This document shows positions 1 through 10,255 of a stretch of 64,000 bases of DNA, one piece after another; position 1 is the stretch's first letter, and every line of letters begins with the position of its first letter. The notes under the pieces are model-generated. The model saw only the letters and a program-made list of their open reading frames with translations, did no database searches and was not told the DNA's origin. Origin of the DNA: Verrucomicrobiaceae bacterium. Lineage in GTDB: Bacteria > Pseudomonadota > Gammaproteobacteria > Pseudomonadales > CAMLJR01. The stretch is taken from the NCBI GenBank assembly GCA_028293825.1, contig JAQGNY010000054.1, forward strand, positions 62,001-126,000, given 5' to 3'. A program made the translations under genes and the position numbers.

Positions 1-39
1 CTTCGCTTCTTCATCGCAGCTATTGCCGCGCTTTATCTA

Positions 40-1620
40 ATGGAAGTTTTAGTGAGTTCATCCAATCTGTTCGCGCGCAACGATCGTAGTTTGCGCGCCG
101 ACGTAGCTTTTCTCCTGTGTTTACTGGTGCCTGCATTTTTATTATTGCTCGGCCTGCGCCCTCTGTCTGTGCCGGATGAGGGCCGATATCCCGAAATTGC
201 GCGCGAAATGATGCTGAGCGGCGATTACATCACGCCCAAGATCAACGGCATTGTGTTCCTCGATAAACCGGCGCTGTACTACTGGCTGCAAACGGTGTCA
301 TTCCATATTTTCGGCGTGCATTCATGGAGCGTGCGTTTAATGCCGGCGCTATTTGGCGTGCTCGGCGTCGTCGTGGTATTCGTCACGTCAGCAAAATTAT
401 TTTCGCGTCGCGCAGGCTGGTGGAGCGCCATTATTCTCGCTACCAGTCCGCTGTATTTTTTATCGTCGCAATATGCCGATATGAATATAGAAATCGCTGT
501 GCTTGTCACTACTGCGCTGTGCTTTTTCTTACTCGGTAATAGCGCCGGTATTGGCTCCAAAGAGCGACGTAATTTATTTCTGGCGGCATGGCTGGCAATG
601 GGCCTTGGCATAATGACCAAGGGACTTATCGGCATCGTATTTCCGGCCATGATTATCGGCGCCTGGGTTTGTGTCGGTTGGCGCTGGCGACAGCTGCGGC
701 ATTTCCATTTTTTAAAAGGCATTTTAATAATCGGAATTATTTGCCTGCCGTGGTTTTTAGCCGTTCAAAACAGAAACCCACAATTTTTTCATTTTTTCTT
801 CATCTATCAACAGTTCGACCGCTTCACCGGTAGCGGTTTTAACAATGTATTTCCAGTTTGGTTTTATGTGCCGGTAATCGCTGTCGGCTTTTTGCCGTGG
901 AGTGTCTGGCTACCGTCGGCATTGCGAGAACAATGGCAGCGCGCGCGCAATAAAATCAGTGACGAGAATGCGGACGCATACCAATTGTTGCTGTTATGGC
1001 CGCTGCTAATTTTGATATTTTTTTCAATTCCCACATCGAAAGTCGTTGGCTACATTTTGCCGACGCTGCCACCGCTGGCGATGCTAATGGGGGATTTTTT
1101 GGCGCGCCGCTTCGAAGAAAATAAACACGGCACTGAAATTAAAAGCATCTGGGTTTTGCGCAGCATCCGTTATTTTCCATGGGTCGGCGGGTTCGTAATC
1201 TTGGCCGCGATCATTACCGTATCGATCGTCGATCACAGTGGTATTCGTCCACTCGCTAACATGCTGCAAAAAGAGATTACATCGAATGATGTGATCGTCA
1301 GCTACCGCACCTACTACCAAGATTTGCCGATGTACCTGTTATCGCAGAAACCGATGGTGATAGTCGACGACTGGAAAAACCCGGCGATTTTACAAGAGGA
1401 CAATTGGCGGCGCGAATTCTATCTGGGCTTGCAAAACCAGCCTGAAGCAAACAATTGGTTGATCGAGGAAGCAGAATTTGCGCATTTATTATCGACGCAA
1501 AATCGCGTATTTGTTATGGCGCGGATGCGCGACGAAAAGCACCTTGCAGAGCAATATGGTTTAAAAGTTATTCGCCGCGATAAAAAGAACGTACTTATGG
1601 CAACGGCGTCGATACATTAA
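40..1620 (+). CDS. ArnT/PMT-like (GT39/GT83 family) membrane glycosyltransferase
   Basis: 526 aa; N-terminal PDEGRYPEIAREM...ITPKINGIVFLDKPALYYW typical of ArnT-like proteins, many TM segments. Frame is open to the window edge, so the start may lie upstream. Confidence 0.85.
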   Translation: MEVLVSSSNLFARNDRSLRADVAFLLCLLVPAFLLLLGLRPLSVPDEGRYPEIAREMMLSGDYITPKINGIVFLDKPALYYWLQTVSFHIFGVHSWSVRLMPALFGVLGVVVVFVTSAKLFSRRAGWWSAIILATSPLYFLSSQYADMNIEIAVLVTTALCFFLLGNSAGIGSKERRNLFLAAWLAMGLGIMTKGLIGIVFPAMIIGAWVCVGWRWRQLRHFHFLKGILIIGIICLPWFLAVQNRNPQFFHFFFIYQQFDRFTGSGFNNVFPVWFYVPVIAVGFLPWSVWLPSALREQWQRARNKISDENADAYQLLLLWPLLILIFFSIPTSKVVGYILPTLPPLAMLMGDFLARRFEENKHGTEIKSIWVLRSIRYFPWVGGFVILAAIITVSIVDHSGIRPLANMLQKEITSNDVIVSYRTYYQDLPMYLLSQKPMVIVDDWKNPAILQEDNWRREFYLGLQNQPEANNWLIEEAEFAHLLSTQNRVFVMARMRDEKHLAEQYGLKVIRRDKKNVLMATASIH

Positions 1621-1852
1621 ATTTAATCCCTTCACCGGTTGCCGCAATTGTAATCAGCCGCGCTTTATAAAATTGTTCGCGGTGTTGGTATCACGCCGCG
1701 TAATAGTGTATTCCTACACCGACAAGACCAAAGTTTTGTTGAGCTAATCCTCCGAAAGTATAAGCGTTGTCATTGCCGCCTTCGCGATTCGACCGCTTCA
1801 GCACCGAAGGTAACTGCCAAGCCGGCGACGACACTTTGAGGGTGACGGTTGC

Positions 1853-2512
1853 ATGAGAATTTTATTGGTTGAAGACGACACCATGCTGGGCGAAAGCCTG
1901 CAACGCGGTCTGACACAAAGCGGCCATGCCGTCGATTGGTTGCGCGACGGCGATAGCGCCGACAGCGCCGTGCGCGCGCAACAATTCGATATGGTACTGC
2001 TCGATCTCGGTCTGCCTAAACAAGATGGCCTCGCCGTGCTCAAACAAATGCGCCGCCGCAACAATGCGGTGCCGGTGATTATTCTCACCGCGCGCGAAGC
2101 GTTACCCGATCGCGTTGCCGGGCTCGATAGTGGCGCCGACGATTACCTGATAAAACCGTTCGCTCTCGATGAATTGGAAGCACGCATGCGCTCGGTCGAG
2201 CGGCGTCATACCGGCACTATCGCTTCGGTATTGCAGTACGGCGAGCTGACATTAAATCCGATCACGCACGAAGTGCGGCATCGCGACGAACTGGTGGTTC
2301 TCTCCGCACGTGAATATCAAATTCTGCACGCATTGATGCGCCGCCCCGGCGCGATTATTTCGCGCGCCAATGTCGAGGAACAGGTGTACAGCTGGGATCA
2401 GGAAATCGATAGCAATGCTATCGAAGTGCACATCCATCGACTGCGGCAAAAATTAAATTCCACGATGATTCGTACCGTGCGTGGGCTTGGCTATCAATTG
2501 GTGGCCGAATGA
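1853..2512 (+). CDS. OmpR/PmrA-QseB-like response regulator
   Basis: MRILLVEDD, VLLDLGLPKQDG, GADDYLIKPFALDELEARMR and C-terminal winged helix ending IRTVRGLGYQL. Confidence 0.93.
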   Translation: MRILLVEDDTMLGESLQRGLTQSGHAVDWLRDGDSADSAVRAQQFDMVLLDLGLPKQDGLAVLKQMRRRNNAVPVIILTAREALPDRVAGLDSGADDYLIKPFALDELEARMRSVERRHTGTIASVLQYGELTLNPITHEVRHRDELVVLSAREYQILHALMRRPGAIISRANVEEQVYSWDQEIDSNAIEVHIHRLRQKLNSTMIRTVRGLGYQLVAE

Positions 2513-3873
2513 AGCTTTTGTCCATGCGCCAACAACTGCTGCGTTGGCTTTTGTTCGGGATTATTGTCAGTTCGACGATGACCGGGATTTTGATTTTTCA
2601 ACACGCACGCGGTGAAATGGATGAGTTGTACGACGCCCATCTGCAACAGTTGGCGATGCTGTTGATGCATCAACTCGACGCATTCGATAACGATCAAATA
2701 AAACCGCTGGCGCCATCGAATACGAAATTAAAAAATTACTGGGAAGAGGAAAATTATTTAATTCAAATTTGGGACAAGTCTGGGCATCTTCGCGATTTCT
2801 CGTCCCCGGTCATTAATCTTTCCAGCAATGCAGTACCACAACAGCCGCATGTAGGGTTTCACCAACCGCGCCTGAACGGAGAATCCTGGCGTATTTATCG
2901 TGCCGATGGCGATCATCTAATTATTCAAATTGCGCAGCCGGAAATTGCCCGTCGCGAAACCATCGTCGACATCAGCATCCGTCTGCTGCTGCCACTGCTT
3001 TTGCAAATACCCTTATTAACGTTGATAGCGTGGCTCGCCGTGCGACGCGGTTTACGCCCGCTCGAAAATTTATCGCACGCGGTTTCGCAACGCGCGCCCA
3101 ACGCGCTATCGCCGCTAAACGAAGTCTCATTGCCACCGGATTTGAAACCGCTGGTGCATACACTAAACGAATTACTGGGACGCTTGGATGGCGCTCTTAA
3201 GCAACAGCGTCATTTCGTTGCCGATGCCGCGCATGAGTTGCGTACGCCCATCGCCGCATTGCAATTGCAGTTGGATCTATTGCAACGCTCGCATACTCAA
3301 CAAGATCGCGATTTGTCGATAAGCGCACTGTATAAAGGCGTTGGCCGCGCCAAACATTTGATTACGCAACTGCTGTTAATCGCACGATCTGAAGCAAGAC
3401 AGACCGACGATTTTACCGCCACGATAGCGCTGGAAAAAATTGGCAAAGAGGCACTCGAACGGCATCTACCCATGGCACGAGCACGAAATATCGATCTGGG
3501 CGTAACCCGCATGAGCGCCGATGATTTTGATTGCGTGCCAAGCGATATCGAAATCGTGCTGGATAATTTACTCTCGAATGCTATTCGCTACACGCCGCCG
3601 GGTGGCAAAGTTGATCTGGCAATTTATCGTGAAAACAAAAAAACCATTTTGGAAGTTATCGATTCCGGCGTCGGCATTCCACACGAAGAGCGCGCACGAA
3701 TCTTCGATCGCTTCTATCGAGTGCTCGGCCTCACCGACGATACGACACCTGAAGGCAGCGGGCTGGGGCTCGCTATCGTCAAAACAATTTGCGATCGCGA
3801 CGGCGCAACGATCACTGTTGACAGTGGACCGCAGGGTTTAGGTTCACATTTCAAAATTTGCTGGCCGAAATAA
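2509..3873 (+). CDS. Sensor histidine kinase (QseC/PmrB-like)
   Basis: Overlaps the RR stop; H-box AAHELRTPIAAL, N-box DNLLSNAIRYTPPGG, G2-box GSGLGLAIVK. Confidence 0.93.
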   Translation: MKLLSMRQQLLRWLLFGIIVSSTMTGILIFQHARGEMDELYDAHLQQLAMLLMHQLDAFDNDQIKPLAPSNTKLKNYWEEENYLIQIWDKSGHLRDFSSPVINLSSNAVPQQPHVGFHQPRLNGESWRIYRADGDHLIIQIAQPEIARRETIVDISIRLLLPLLLQIPLLTLIAWLAVRRGLRPLENLSHAVSQRAPNALSPLNEVSLPPDLKPLVHTLNELLGRLDGALKQQRHFVADAAHELRTPIAALQLQLDLLQRSHTQQDRDLSISALYKGVGRAKHLITQLLLIARSEARQTDDFTATIALEKIGKEALERHLPMARARNIDLGVTRMSADDFDCVPSDIEIVLDNLLSNAIRYTPPGGKVDLAIYRENKKTILEVIDSGVGIPHEERARIFDRFYRVLGLTDDTTPEGSGLGLAIVKTICDRDGATITVDSGPQGLGSHFKICWPK

Positions 3874-3887
3874 TTTAATTAATCGAA

Positions 3888-5561
3888 TTATCCTGCGCCG
3901 GGCAGATAAAAGACGGAATATTGGTGGTGATCGAAAGCGTCGTGAACTACCGGCACCAATCCCGATAATTTCTTTGCCGACTTCAATAAAGGCAGCTCCG
4001 AATCATCGACAATTAAATAAGCGGTATTTTTCAGTTCATCGAGCGCAGCAGCATCCGTCAAAAATATTGGCTGCAGATCATAGTTCACATTCACTACGTA
4101 TTTAATTGCGGCAGCGTCTTTACCTATTTGAAAAAATACCAAATCACCCGGATTTTGTTGCCGCAACGCTTCAACCTGGTTCACAAGTTTGCTCGAATCG
4201 TGCATTTTCAGCGCAAGCGGTTCGACAAATAATAAATTAATAAACCATGCAGCCATTGCTGCTGCTGCAACCGGCGCTATTAATCGTAGCTGCGGTTCTA
4301 CGCGCCAGTAAGTCAGCATGGAAACCAACTGACAAGCTATTAGCGCAGTCGACACAGCAATTAGCGGCAAATGAACCGACTCGCTCCCTTTATGCAGATG
4401 CCGTGACGCCAGGACAATTGCTAAGATGCCGATAGTCGGAAAAACCAACAGCAATTTTTGCAGTACTACCCCAACTATTTTTAAAACGCGGGATTGGTGC
4501 AGCGTAGTGAGTGGGTAAGCTGCAAGCGCCGCGATGGCTGGAACTATCGGCAACAAGTAGCGCACTTTTTTTGTGTGCGGAATAGACAGCCCTACGATAA
4601 CAACAACGACCCAGCCAATTAGGAACGTCAAAAATTCTTGTTGTTGATTGTGATTATCCACTCGAAAAATAATTTTCTCGGCACAGAGCAATAAAACAAC
4701 AAGAACAGCTAATGGATAAGCGAGCGCGTAATTTCCGAAGCTACTTATCAAGTAATACCAGTGCGACAGCTTCGCACTCGATTCCATGCGGCCGGTCACT
4801 TGCATATTTACTACTTCTTTAACGAAATCGGCGCCATAAAAATGCCCGGCCAAATAAAGCAGCAGCATCCAGCACAGCGCTAAGGTTACCGCTGCAATCA
4901 ATCCAAATACAATTAAATGACGCCATTGCGCGGATAGCAAAAAGTAGCTGCCAACCACGCCCGCAGGGATTACCACACCCAACGGCCCCCGAATCGAAAA
5001 GCCAAGAATAAGTAACAACGGCAACAGCCGTAACCGCACCGGTCTTTTGTCGATATGGCTCGTATACACGAGATAAAAAGCAAATAGCGTAATTGTCGCC
5101 AACATCTGATCCAGCGAAATGGAACGCGCTTCGGCCAGAAAATTAAACGTGAGAATTTCAAACGCGACCGTCAATAACGCCCATTGCCGTGAGAACCGCG
5201 CCAGCAATCGATACGTGATTAATAAATTTAGCGCAGCTGCACATGCCGTCGGCAATACCGCGGAGAGCTTTGTCACGCCGCCAAACGGCTGCGAAAACAA
5301 CCAAACAAAAAACGTCGATGTAGCTGGATAGTCAGGATAGGGTTGGCCATACGTAGTGGGAAACAATGACGGGCCGTGGCGCCACATCTCCTGAGCAAAT
5401 ACGGCGAATCGCGCTTCAAACCCTATAAACGGTTGATGCCAAAAACCGAACGTAAACAACATCAGCCCGACGACGCCGATAAAAATTGATTCTCCGCTCA
5501 AACTCACGCGTGTTAAATAAAGCGATTTATTCATAATTATTATTCGTCGACGGTTGATCAA
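3888..5561 (-). CDS. GT39-type membrane glycosyltransferase
   Basis: 557 aa polytopic protein, ARFAVFAQEMWRHGPSLFPTTYGQPYPDYPATSTFF PMT-like N-terminus; start may be 5534 (MNKSLYL). Confidence 0.75.
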   Translation of the reverse strand: MINRRRIIIMNKSLYLTRVSLSGESIFIGVVGLMLFTFGFWHQPFIGFEARFAVFAQEMWRHGPSLFPTTYGQPYPDYPATSTFFVWLFSQPFGGVTKLSAVLPTACAAALNLLITYRLLARFSRQWALLTVAFEILTFNFLAEARSISLDQMLATITLFAFYLVYTSHIDKRPVRLRLLPLLLILGFSIRGPLGVVIPAGVVGSYFLLSAQWRHLIVFGLIAAVTLALCWMLLLYLAGHFYGADFVKEVVNMQVTGRMESSAKLSHWYYLISSFGNYALAYPLAVLVVLLLCAEKIIFRVDNHNQQQEFLTFLIGWVVVVIVGLSIPHTKKVRYLLPIVPAIAALAAYPLTTLHQSRVLKIVGVVLQKLLLVFPTIGILAIVLASRHLHKGSESVHLPLIAVSTALIACQLVSMLTYWRVEPQLRLIAPVAAAAMAAWFINLLFVEPLALKMHDSSKLVNQVEALRQQNPGDLVFFQIGKDAAAIKYVVNVNYDLQPIFLTDAAALDELKNTAYLIVDDSELPLLKSAKKLSGLVPVVHDAFDHHQYSVFYLPGAG

Positions 5562-5945
5562 TTTATTAAATGCATCTGCAATTTTTGTAGCTACAGTATT
5601 TGTGTACGCGATGCACCGAAATTACTTTCAATAGATTTCTTACAAACTGCTTACACGAAACATTGGATAAATAGTTACGTTTAATTATTTTGAGTTTTAT
5701 CCACAACGAAGTGCAGCGCTAGCTATATTTGTGAAAAACAAAAATATAGTCATCTCTAACCATGCGGTCAGCATCAGGTAAGAATCAGCGAATACTATGC
5801 AACGTTCATATTTGTAAAAACCCCTCGATAACATATCGAAAAATTTTAGGGGAGCTCCTTCATTAAATTTTTAAGTCGATGCTTTTTTAAAATCGCACAA
5901 ATCGGTGTGCTGTCAAATTGCGGATTTAGGTAACGTCAAAAAATA

Positions 5946-7619
5946 ATGGGCCGCTATTCTCTAAATCGAAACAAGGACCGAATATTTTTTTGGGTTGCCG
6001 CCATTCTTCTTTTATTTTTTAGATTGGGCGATAGCGGACCGTGGCAATCAGAAGATCGATGGCTTGAAGTTGGTCGCGAAATGCTCGCTAGCGGGAAGTT
6101 TTTTAAGCCAACCATTAATTTAACGTCCTACTTCGATAAACCATTGCTTAGCTACTGGCTGGAACTTCTAGCAGCGCAATTAAGCGGTGGCCTGGGTACG
6201 CTGGCAATGCGGTTGCCCAGCGCTATCTCCGCATTAATTGCGCTCTGGTCGACAATTGCTCTTGGCGAAAAACTATGGTCAAAAGATAGCGGCGTTATTG
6301 CCGGTTGGATTTTATTAACGAGCTTTGGTTTTTTGCAGTGGGGCAGACTCGGCGAAGCAGATATGGAGAATCTGGCAGCGACGATTGTAGCCGTCTGCTG
6401 GTATTGGCGACAACGCGATCGACAACACTTCGGCAATTACCTGACTTTCTATTTGATCATCGCCATCGGCGCGCAATGCAAAGGGTTAACCGCCGCGGCG
6501 GTTCCGCTGATTGTGATATTGCCTGACCTATTAAAGGATAAGCGCTGGAAAGAGCATCTACACATAACCCACGCCTTCGCAGCGATGATTGCCGCGTCGG
6601 TATATGCACTGCCTTTTAACATTGCGACGGCTGTTAACGGCAACTTAGATAATATCGCCATCGAACAACATGGCTGGGATTTGGTAATTCGCGAAAATAT
6701 TGTCCGTTACTTCGCGCCATTCGATCACACCGGCTCTATCTCCACGTATTTTATTGCGATTCCACAATTTCTATTTCCGTGGTCGTTTGTTTTTATAACC
6801 GCGTTAATTGCGGCGCGCTCAAAAAAATTTCGCGATACGCAAAATACCGGCTGGGTGTTATGGGCGTTAGGGCTGATCTTTTTGTTTTTTACATTGTCAG
6901 GCTCGCGGCGCAACTACTACATCCTGCCGATACTGCCTTACTGTGCGCTGATCAGCGCTCGATTTCTTCAAGAGCAATCGGATAAAGCTTTACACAAATG
7001 GGCCTGCTATTTATCGATAGCGTCACTGGCCACTATCGCTACTCTCCAACTGATCACACCGCTACTGTGGCCTCATATCGAACAGAGTTTAGGCCAGCAA
7101 TTACCGCTGGATTTAAAAATAATCACTTTCGCCGTTGGCATCGCCTGCATATTTAGTTTGTCAGTGATTTTCGATCGGTATCGCAATCGACCGCACTTAT
7201 TGACTCTAACCATTATTAGCTGCGCACTTATTCTTTGGAGCGCATTTTTTTTCCGGCAGCAATTTGCAATCGACGACTTCCGCACCGAGATGCCCTTTGC
7301 GCTTTCTTTAAAGCCCCTGACGGAACAACATCCAACCATTAACGCAGCGATCTATCGAGAAAAAGCATCGGGGCGATTATTGTTTTACTCCGAACTGCCG
7401 CTTCCCGTGCAGCTGCTGAATACTTCCGAACAGCTGCAACAGTTTATCGACACGCCCCCCTACCCTAAGCTGGTCTTGGCTTATAAGAAATACAGTAACG
7501 AACTGCCCACGGCATTGCGAAACCGACAACCTGAATTAAGTGAAACGCAATTTTCTTGGGAAAATAACAATGGCGACAAGATGCTAGCGTGGCTAATCAG
7601 CGCCCATCCAAATAACTAG
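5946..7619 (+). CDS. ArnT-like GT39 membrane glycosyltransferase
   Basis: SEDRWLEVGREMLASGKFFKPTINLTSYFDKPLLSYWLELLAAQ; GSRRNYYILPILPYCAL. Confidence 0.83.
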   Translation: MGRYSLNRNKDRIFFWVAAILLLFFRLGDSGPWQSEDRWLEVGREMLASGKFFKPTINLTSYFDKPLLSYWLELLAAQLSGGLGTLAMRLPSAISALIALWSTIALGEKLWSKDSGVIAGWILLTSFGFLQWGRLGEADMENLAATIVAVCWYWRQRDRQHFGNYLTFYLIIAIGAQCKGLTAAAVPLIVILPDLLKDKRWKEHLHITHAFAAMIAASVYALPFNIATAVNGNLDNIAIEQHGWDLVIRENIVRYFAPFDHTGSISTYFIAIPQFLFPWSFVFITALIAARSKKFRDTQNTGWVLWALGLIFLFFTLSGSRRNYYILPILPYCALISARFLQEQSDKALHKWACYLSIASLATIATLQLITPLLWPHIEQSLGQQLPLDLKIITFAVGIACIFSLSVIFDRYRNRPHLLTLTIISCALILWSAFFFRQQFAIDDFRTEMPFALSLKPLTEQHPTINAAIYREKASGRLLFYSELPLPVQLLNTSEQLQQFIDTPPYPKLVLAYKKYSNELPTALRNRQPELSETQFSWENNNGDKMLAWLISAHPNN

Positions 7620-7722
7620 CGCCGTGGATAAATTAAAAGCTAATCTAAAGTTATGTGACAGGGCACCGGTTAAATTTTCGATAACGTGTAGCTGACTCTT
7701 CTTTTAATACTGAGGCATCTTT

Positions 7723-8394
7723 ATGCGAATCCTCTTGGTCGAAGATGACGCGATGTTGGGCGAAAGCTTGCTGCGTGCATTGAATAATGCCGGTCACGCG
7801 GCAGATTGGTTGCGCGATGGTGACAGCGCGAACAGCACCTTGATGAGCACTACTTTTGAAATGGTGCTATTGGATTTAGGGCTACCCAAACAATCGGGCT
7901 TATCGGTGCTTAAAAAAATCCGCGACCGTGGCAACCACGTACCGGTAATTATTTTGACTGCGCGCGATGCCGTAGTAGATCGCGTGGCAGGACTCGACGC
8001 TGGTGCCGACGATTATTTGGTAAAACCCTTTGCACTCGATGAGCTGGAAGCAAGAATACGAGCGGTAGAACGCAGGAATATTGTTGCGCATACGACGCTA
8101 CTGAAATGCGGCCATCTCACATTAAATCCGCTGACGTACGAAATTCGTTTTCACGATAAAGCGGTACTGTTGCCGGCGCGTGAATACCAAATTTTGAAGA
8201 TATTAATCCGCCGACCAGGAACAATCGTTTCACGCGATAGCATTGAGCAGCAGCTGTATGGCGGGGATGAGGATGTTGATAGCAATGCGGTTGAAGTGCA
8301 CATTCATCGCCTGCGCCAAAAGTTAGATAAAAAAATTATCCGTACGGTACGTGGGCTTGGCTATCAAATGGTCGATGAAGACGTAAACGCTTAG
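7723..8394 (+). CDS. OmpR-family response regulator, paralogue of 1853..2512
   Basis: MRILLVEDDAMLGESLLRAL...VLLDLGLPKQSG...GADDYLVKPFALDELEARI...IIRTVRGLGYQM; no kinase adjacent. Confidence 0.93.
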   Translation: MRILLVEDDAMLGESLLRALNNAGHAADWLRDGDSANSTLMSTTFEMVLLDLGLPKQSGLSVLKKIRDRGNHVPVIILTARDAVVDRVAGLDAGADDYLVKPFALDELEARIRAVERRNIVAHTTLLKCGHLTLNPLTYEIRFHDKAVLLPAREYQILKILIRRPGTIVSRDSIEQQLYGGDEDVDSNAVEVHIHRLRQKLDKKIIRTVRGLGYQMVDEDVNA

Positions 8395-8436
8395 TCGCTG
8401 AGTATCAAAATAAGCGTATCTAATCTAAAGCCCTGG

Positions 8437-9942
8437 CTACAAAATTATGTCCGATTTCGATTTCAATTGCGGCGCACAGGCGCGCTCTATCATCAAAACC
8501 CGACCATTAAACTGACCAATTGCACAAAAATTTGCTATTAATGCAGTATCGAGTGTACTGATATCATCCGCATCAATGGCGATAAAATCTTCCGTATTGT
8601 TTTTAAGTAGATTGTCCAACTCAGGAATGTCTTTAGCTATTTTTGCTTTACCGCGCGAGTAAAAATTCGCCGATTGAAAACCGCGCTTGTAAAAGACCAA
8701 CTGACTCTGCGCACTGTGCCGTCGCACCATCCACGCATTAACTAAATCGCGCTGAGAACTTTTCACCAAACGATTCGACCCGGATGCATATAAAGCTGAA
8801 AGTGTTACGCCTGCAATCAACACCACGGAGCAAGCTGCTATAAATTTTTTCGCAGGAAAAGCTCCAGCATTTTTTTGGCTGCGCGCGTAAATTTCTACGA
8901 TCAAAGCCGCGAAAGCAGGCAGCGCGGGCAGTACATACGGCCAAATAATATTGCCGGCAAATGTAAAAAAACACATTAACAATACCGACCACAGCGCGAG
9001 GTATAACGCCCAGCCGTCATCATCGGCAAATAACGCGCGCAGCTGCCGAATATTTCGCGCCATCCATGCGGCGGCGATTAAAGAGAATGGAAATGCCGAA
9101 TAGAACCAAAATAACCAAATCGTGCCCAGCGGCTCCGCATGCGCGTTGCCGTATTTATCACCTTTCCATCCGGGATGAAGAAATCGATTGATGTGTTCGC
9201 CGACAATAAAATATTCGATAAAGCCCGGTGTTTTAATTTCCGCCAGAATGTACCAAGGCAGCGCAATTAGCAGCATCAGCAAGGTGCCAACGATCCAAGG
9301 TAATTGCTGCCAAGCCGTTCGCCACTGCCGACGCAACACTAACCATATGCCAACCGGCAGAAATGTTAATAATCCGACCAGCGGACCTTTCGCCAATAGA
9401 CCAACGCCAAGGCCGACAAAAAATAGATATCCCCAATATTTTTTGTCGCTGTGCAATGCATTCCAAAATGCAATCATTGTTAGCGTGGTGCACAGCGCAA
9501 GACTCATATCCGTCATCACCGCGCCAGCGGAAGCGAAAAATAAACCTGTGCACGTGAGCACGGCAATTGTCAGCAATGCCTGATCGCGGCCACGTCGGTT
9601 GCCGATCCACAGCCCGATCAACGCAAGAATGGCAACACTTAAAATTAGCGAAGGAAAGCGCGCGCTGAATTCGCTAACGCCAAACATTTTTATACTTAGA
9701 GCAGACAGCCACGTCGACAACGGTGGCTTGGCCCAGAATGGAATACCGTAATCGAACTGAGGCGAAATCCAATCGCCCGTTTCCGCCATCTTGCGCGCCA
9801 TCTCGCCATAACGCGCTTCAGTGGTATCGGTAAGCGGCACTACAGTCATTGCAGTGATGCGCAAAACGAAAGCAGCGATCAGCAATAACCATAAGTGAAA
9901 GCGAGTTTTGGCACTAATTGAAATCAAATTTTTAATCGGCAT
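8437..9942 (-). CDS. ArnT-like GT39 membrane glycosyltransferase
   Basis: DTTEARYGEMARKMAETGDWISPQFDYGIPFWAKPPLSTWLSALSIKMFG. Confidence 0.87.
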   Translation of the reverse strand: MPIKNLISISAKTRFHLWLLLIAAFVLRITAMTVVPLTDTTEARYGEMARKMAETGDWISPQFDYGIPFWAKPPLSTWLSALSIKMFGVSEFSARFPSLILSVAILALIGLWIGNRRGRDQALLTIAVLTCTGLFFASAGAVMTDMSLALCTTLTMIAFWNALHSDKKYWGYLFFVGLGVGLLAKGPLVGLLTFLPVGIWLVLRRQWRTAWQQLPWIVGTLLMLLIALPWYILAEIKTPGFIEYFIVGEHINRFLHPGWKGDKYGNAHAEPLGTIWLFWFYSAFPFSLIAAAWMARNIRQLRALFADDDGWALYLALWSVLLMCFFTFAGNIIWPYVLPALPAFAALIVEIYARSQKNAGAFPAKKFIAACSVVLIAGVTLSALYASGSNRLVKSSQRDLVNAWMVRRHSAQSQLVFYKRGFQSANFYSRGKAKIAKDIPELDNLLKNNTEDFIAIDADDISTLDTALIANFCAIGQFNGRVLMIERACAPQLKSKSDIIL

Positions 9943-10255
9943 TATTTGCTGGTGCGCTACTCGGATTTAATTTTTGCATGAGCGGCATCGTTGAAGCGCC
10001 TGCAGCCAATCGCTGTCTATGCGAAATATATACAGAGCACCGCCGCTGCAGATCGCAATGCTAACGCCCGAACCTTACCGGGACCTTAAGAGAACGCATG
10101 GGAGAGGAATTCCACTTGCCGAGCAAGCGAAACGACGGATAAAGCGGCGGGGGAAAATGAAGCGCCATTGAACAAGCGACACGCCTGGAGTCAACAGCCA
10201 ACAGACCGTGCCGCTTTAATCGCTTATTAAGCGAGTGGAAAATGCCGCAAAATAA

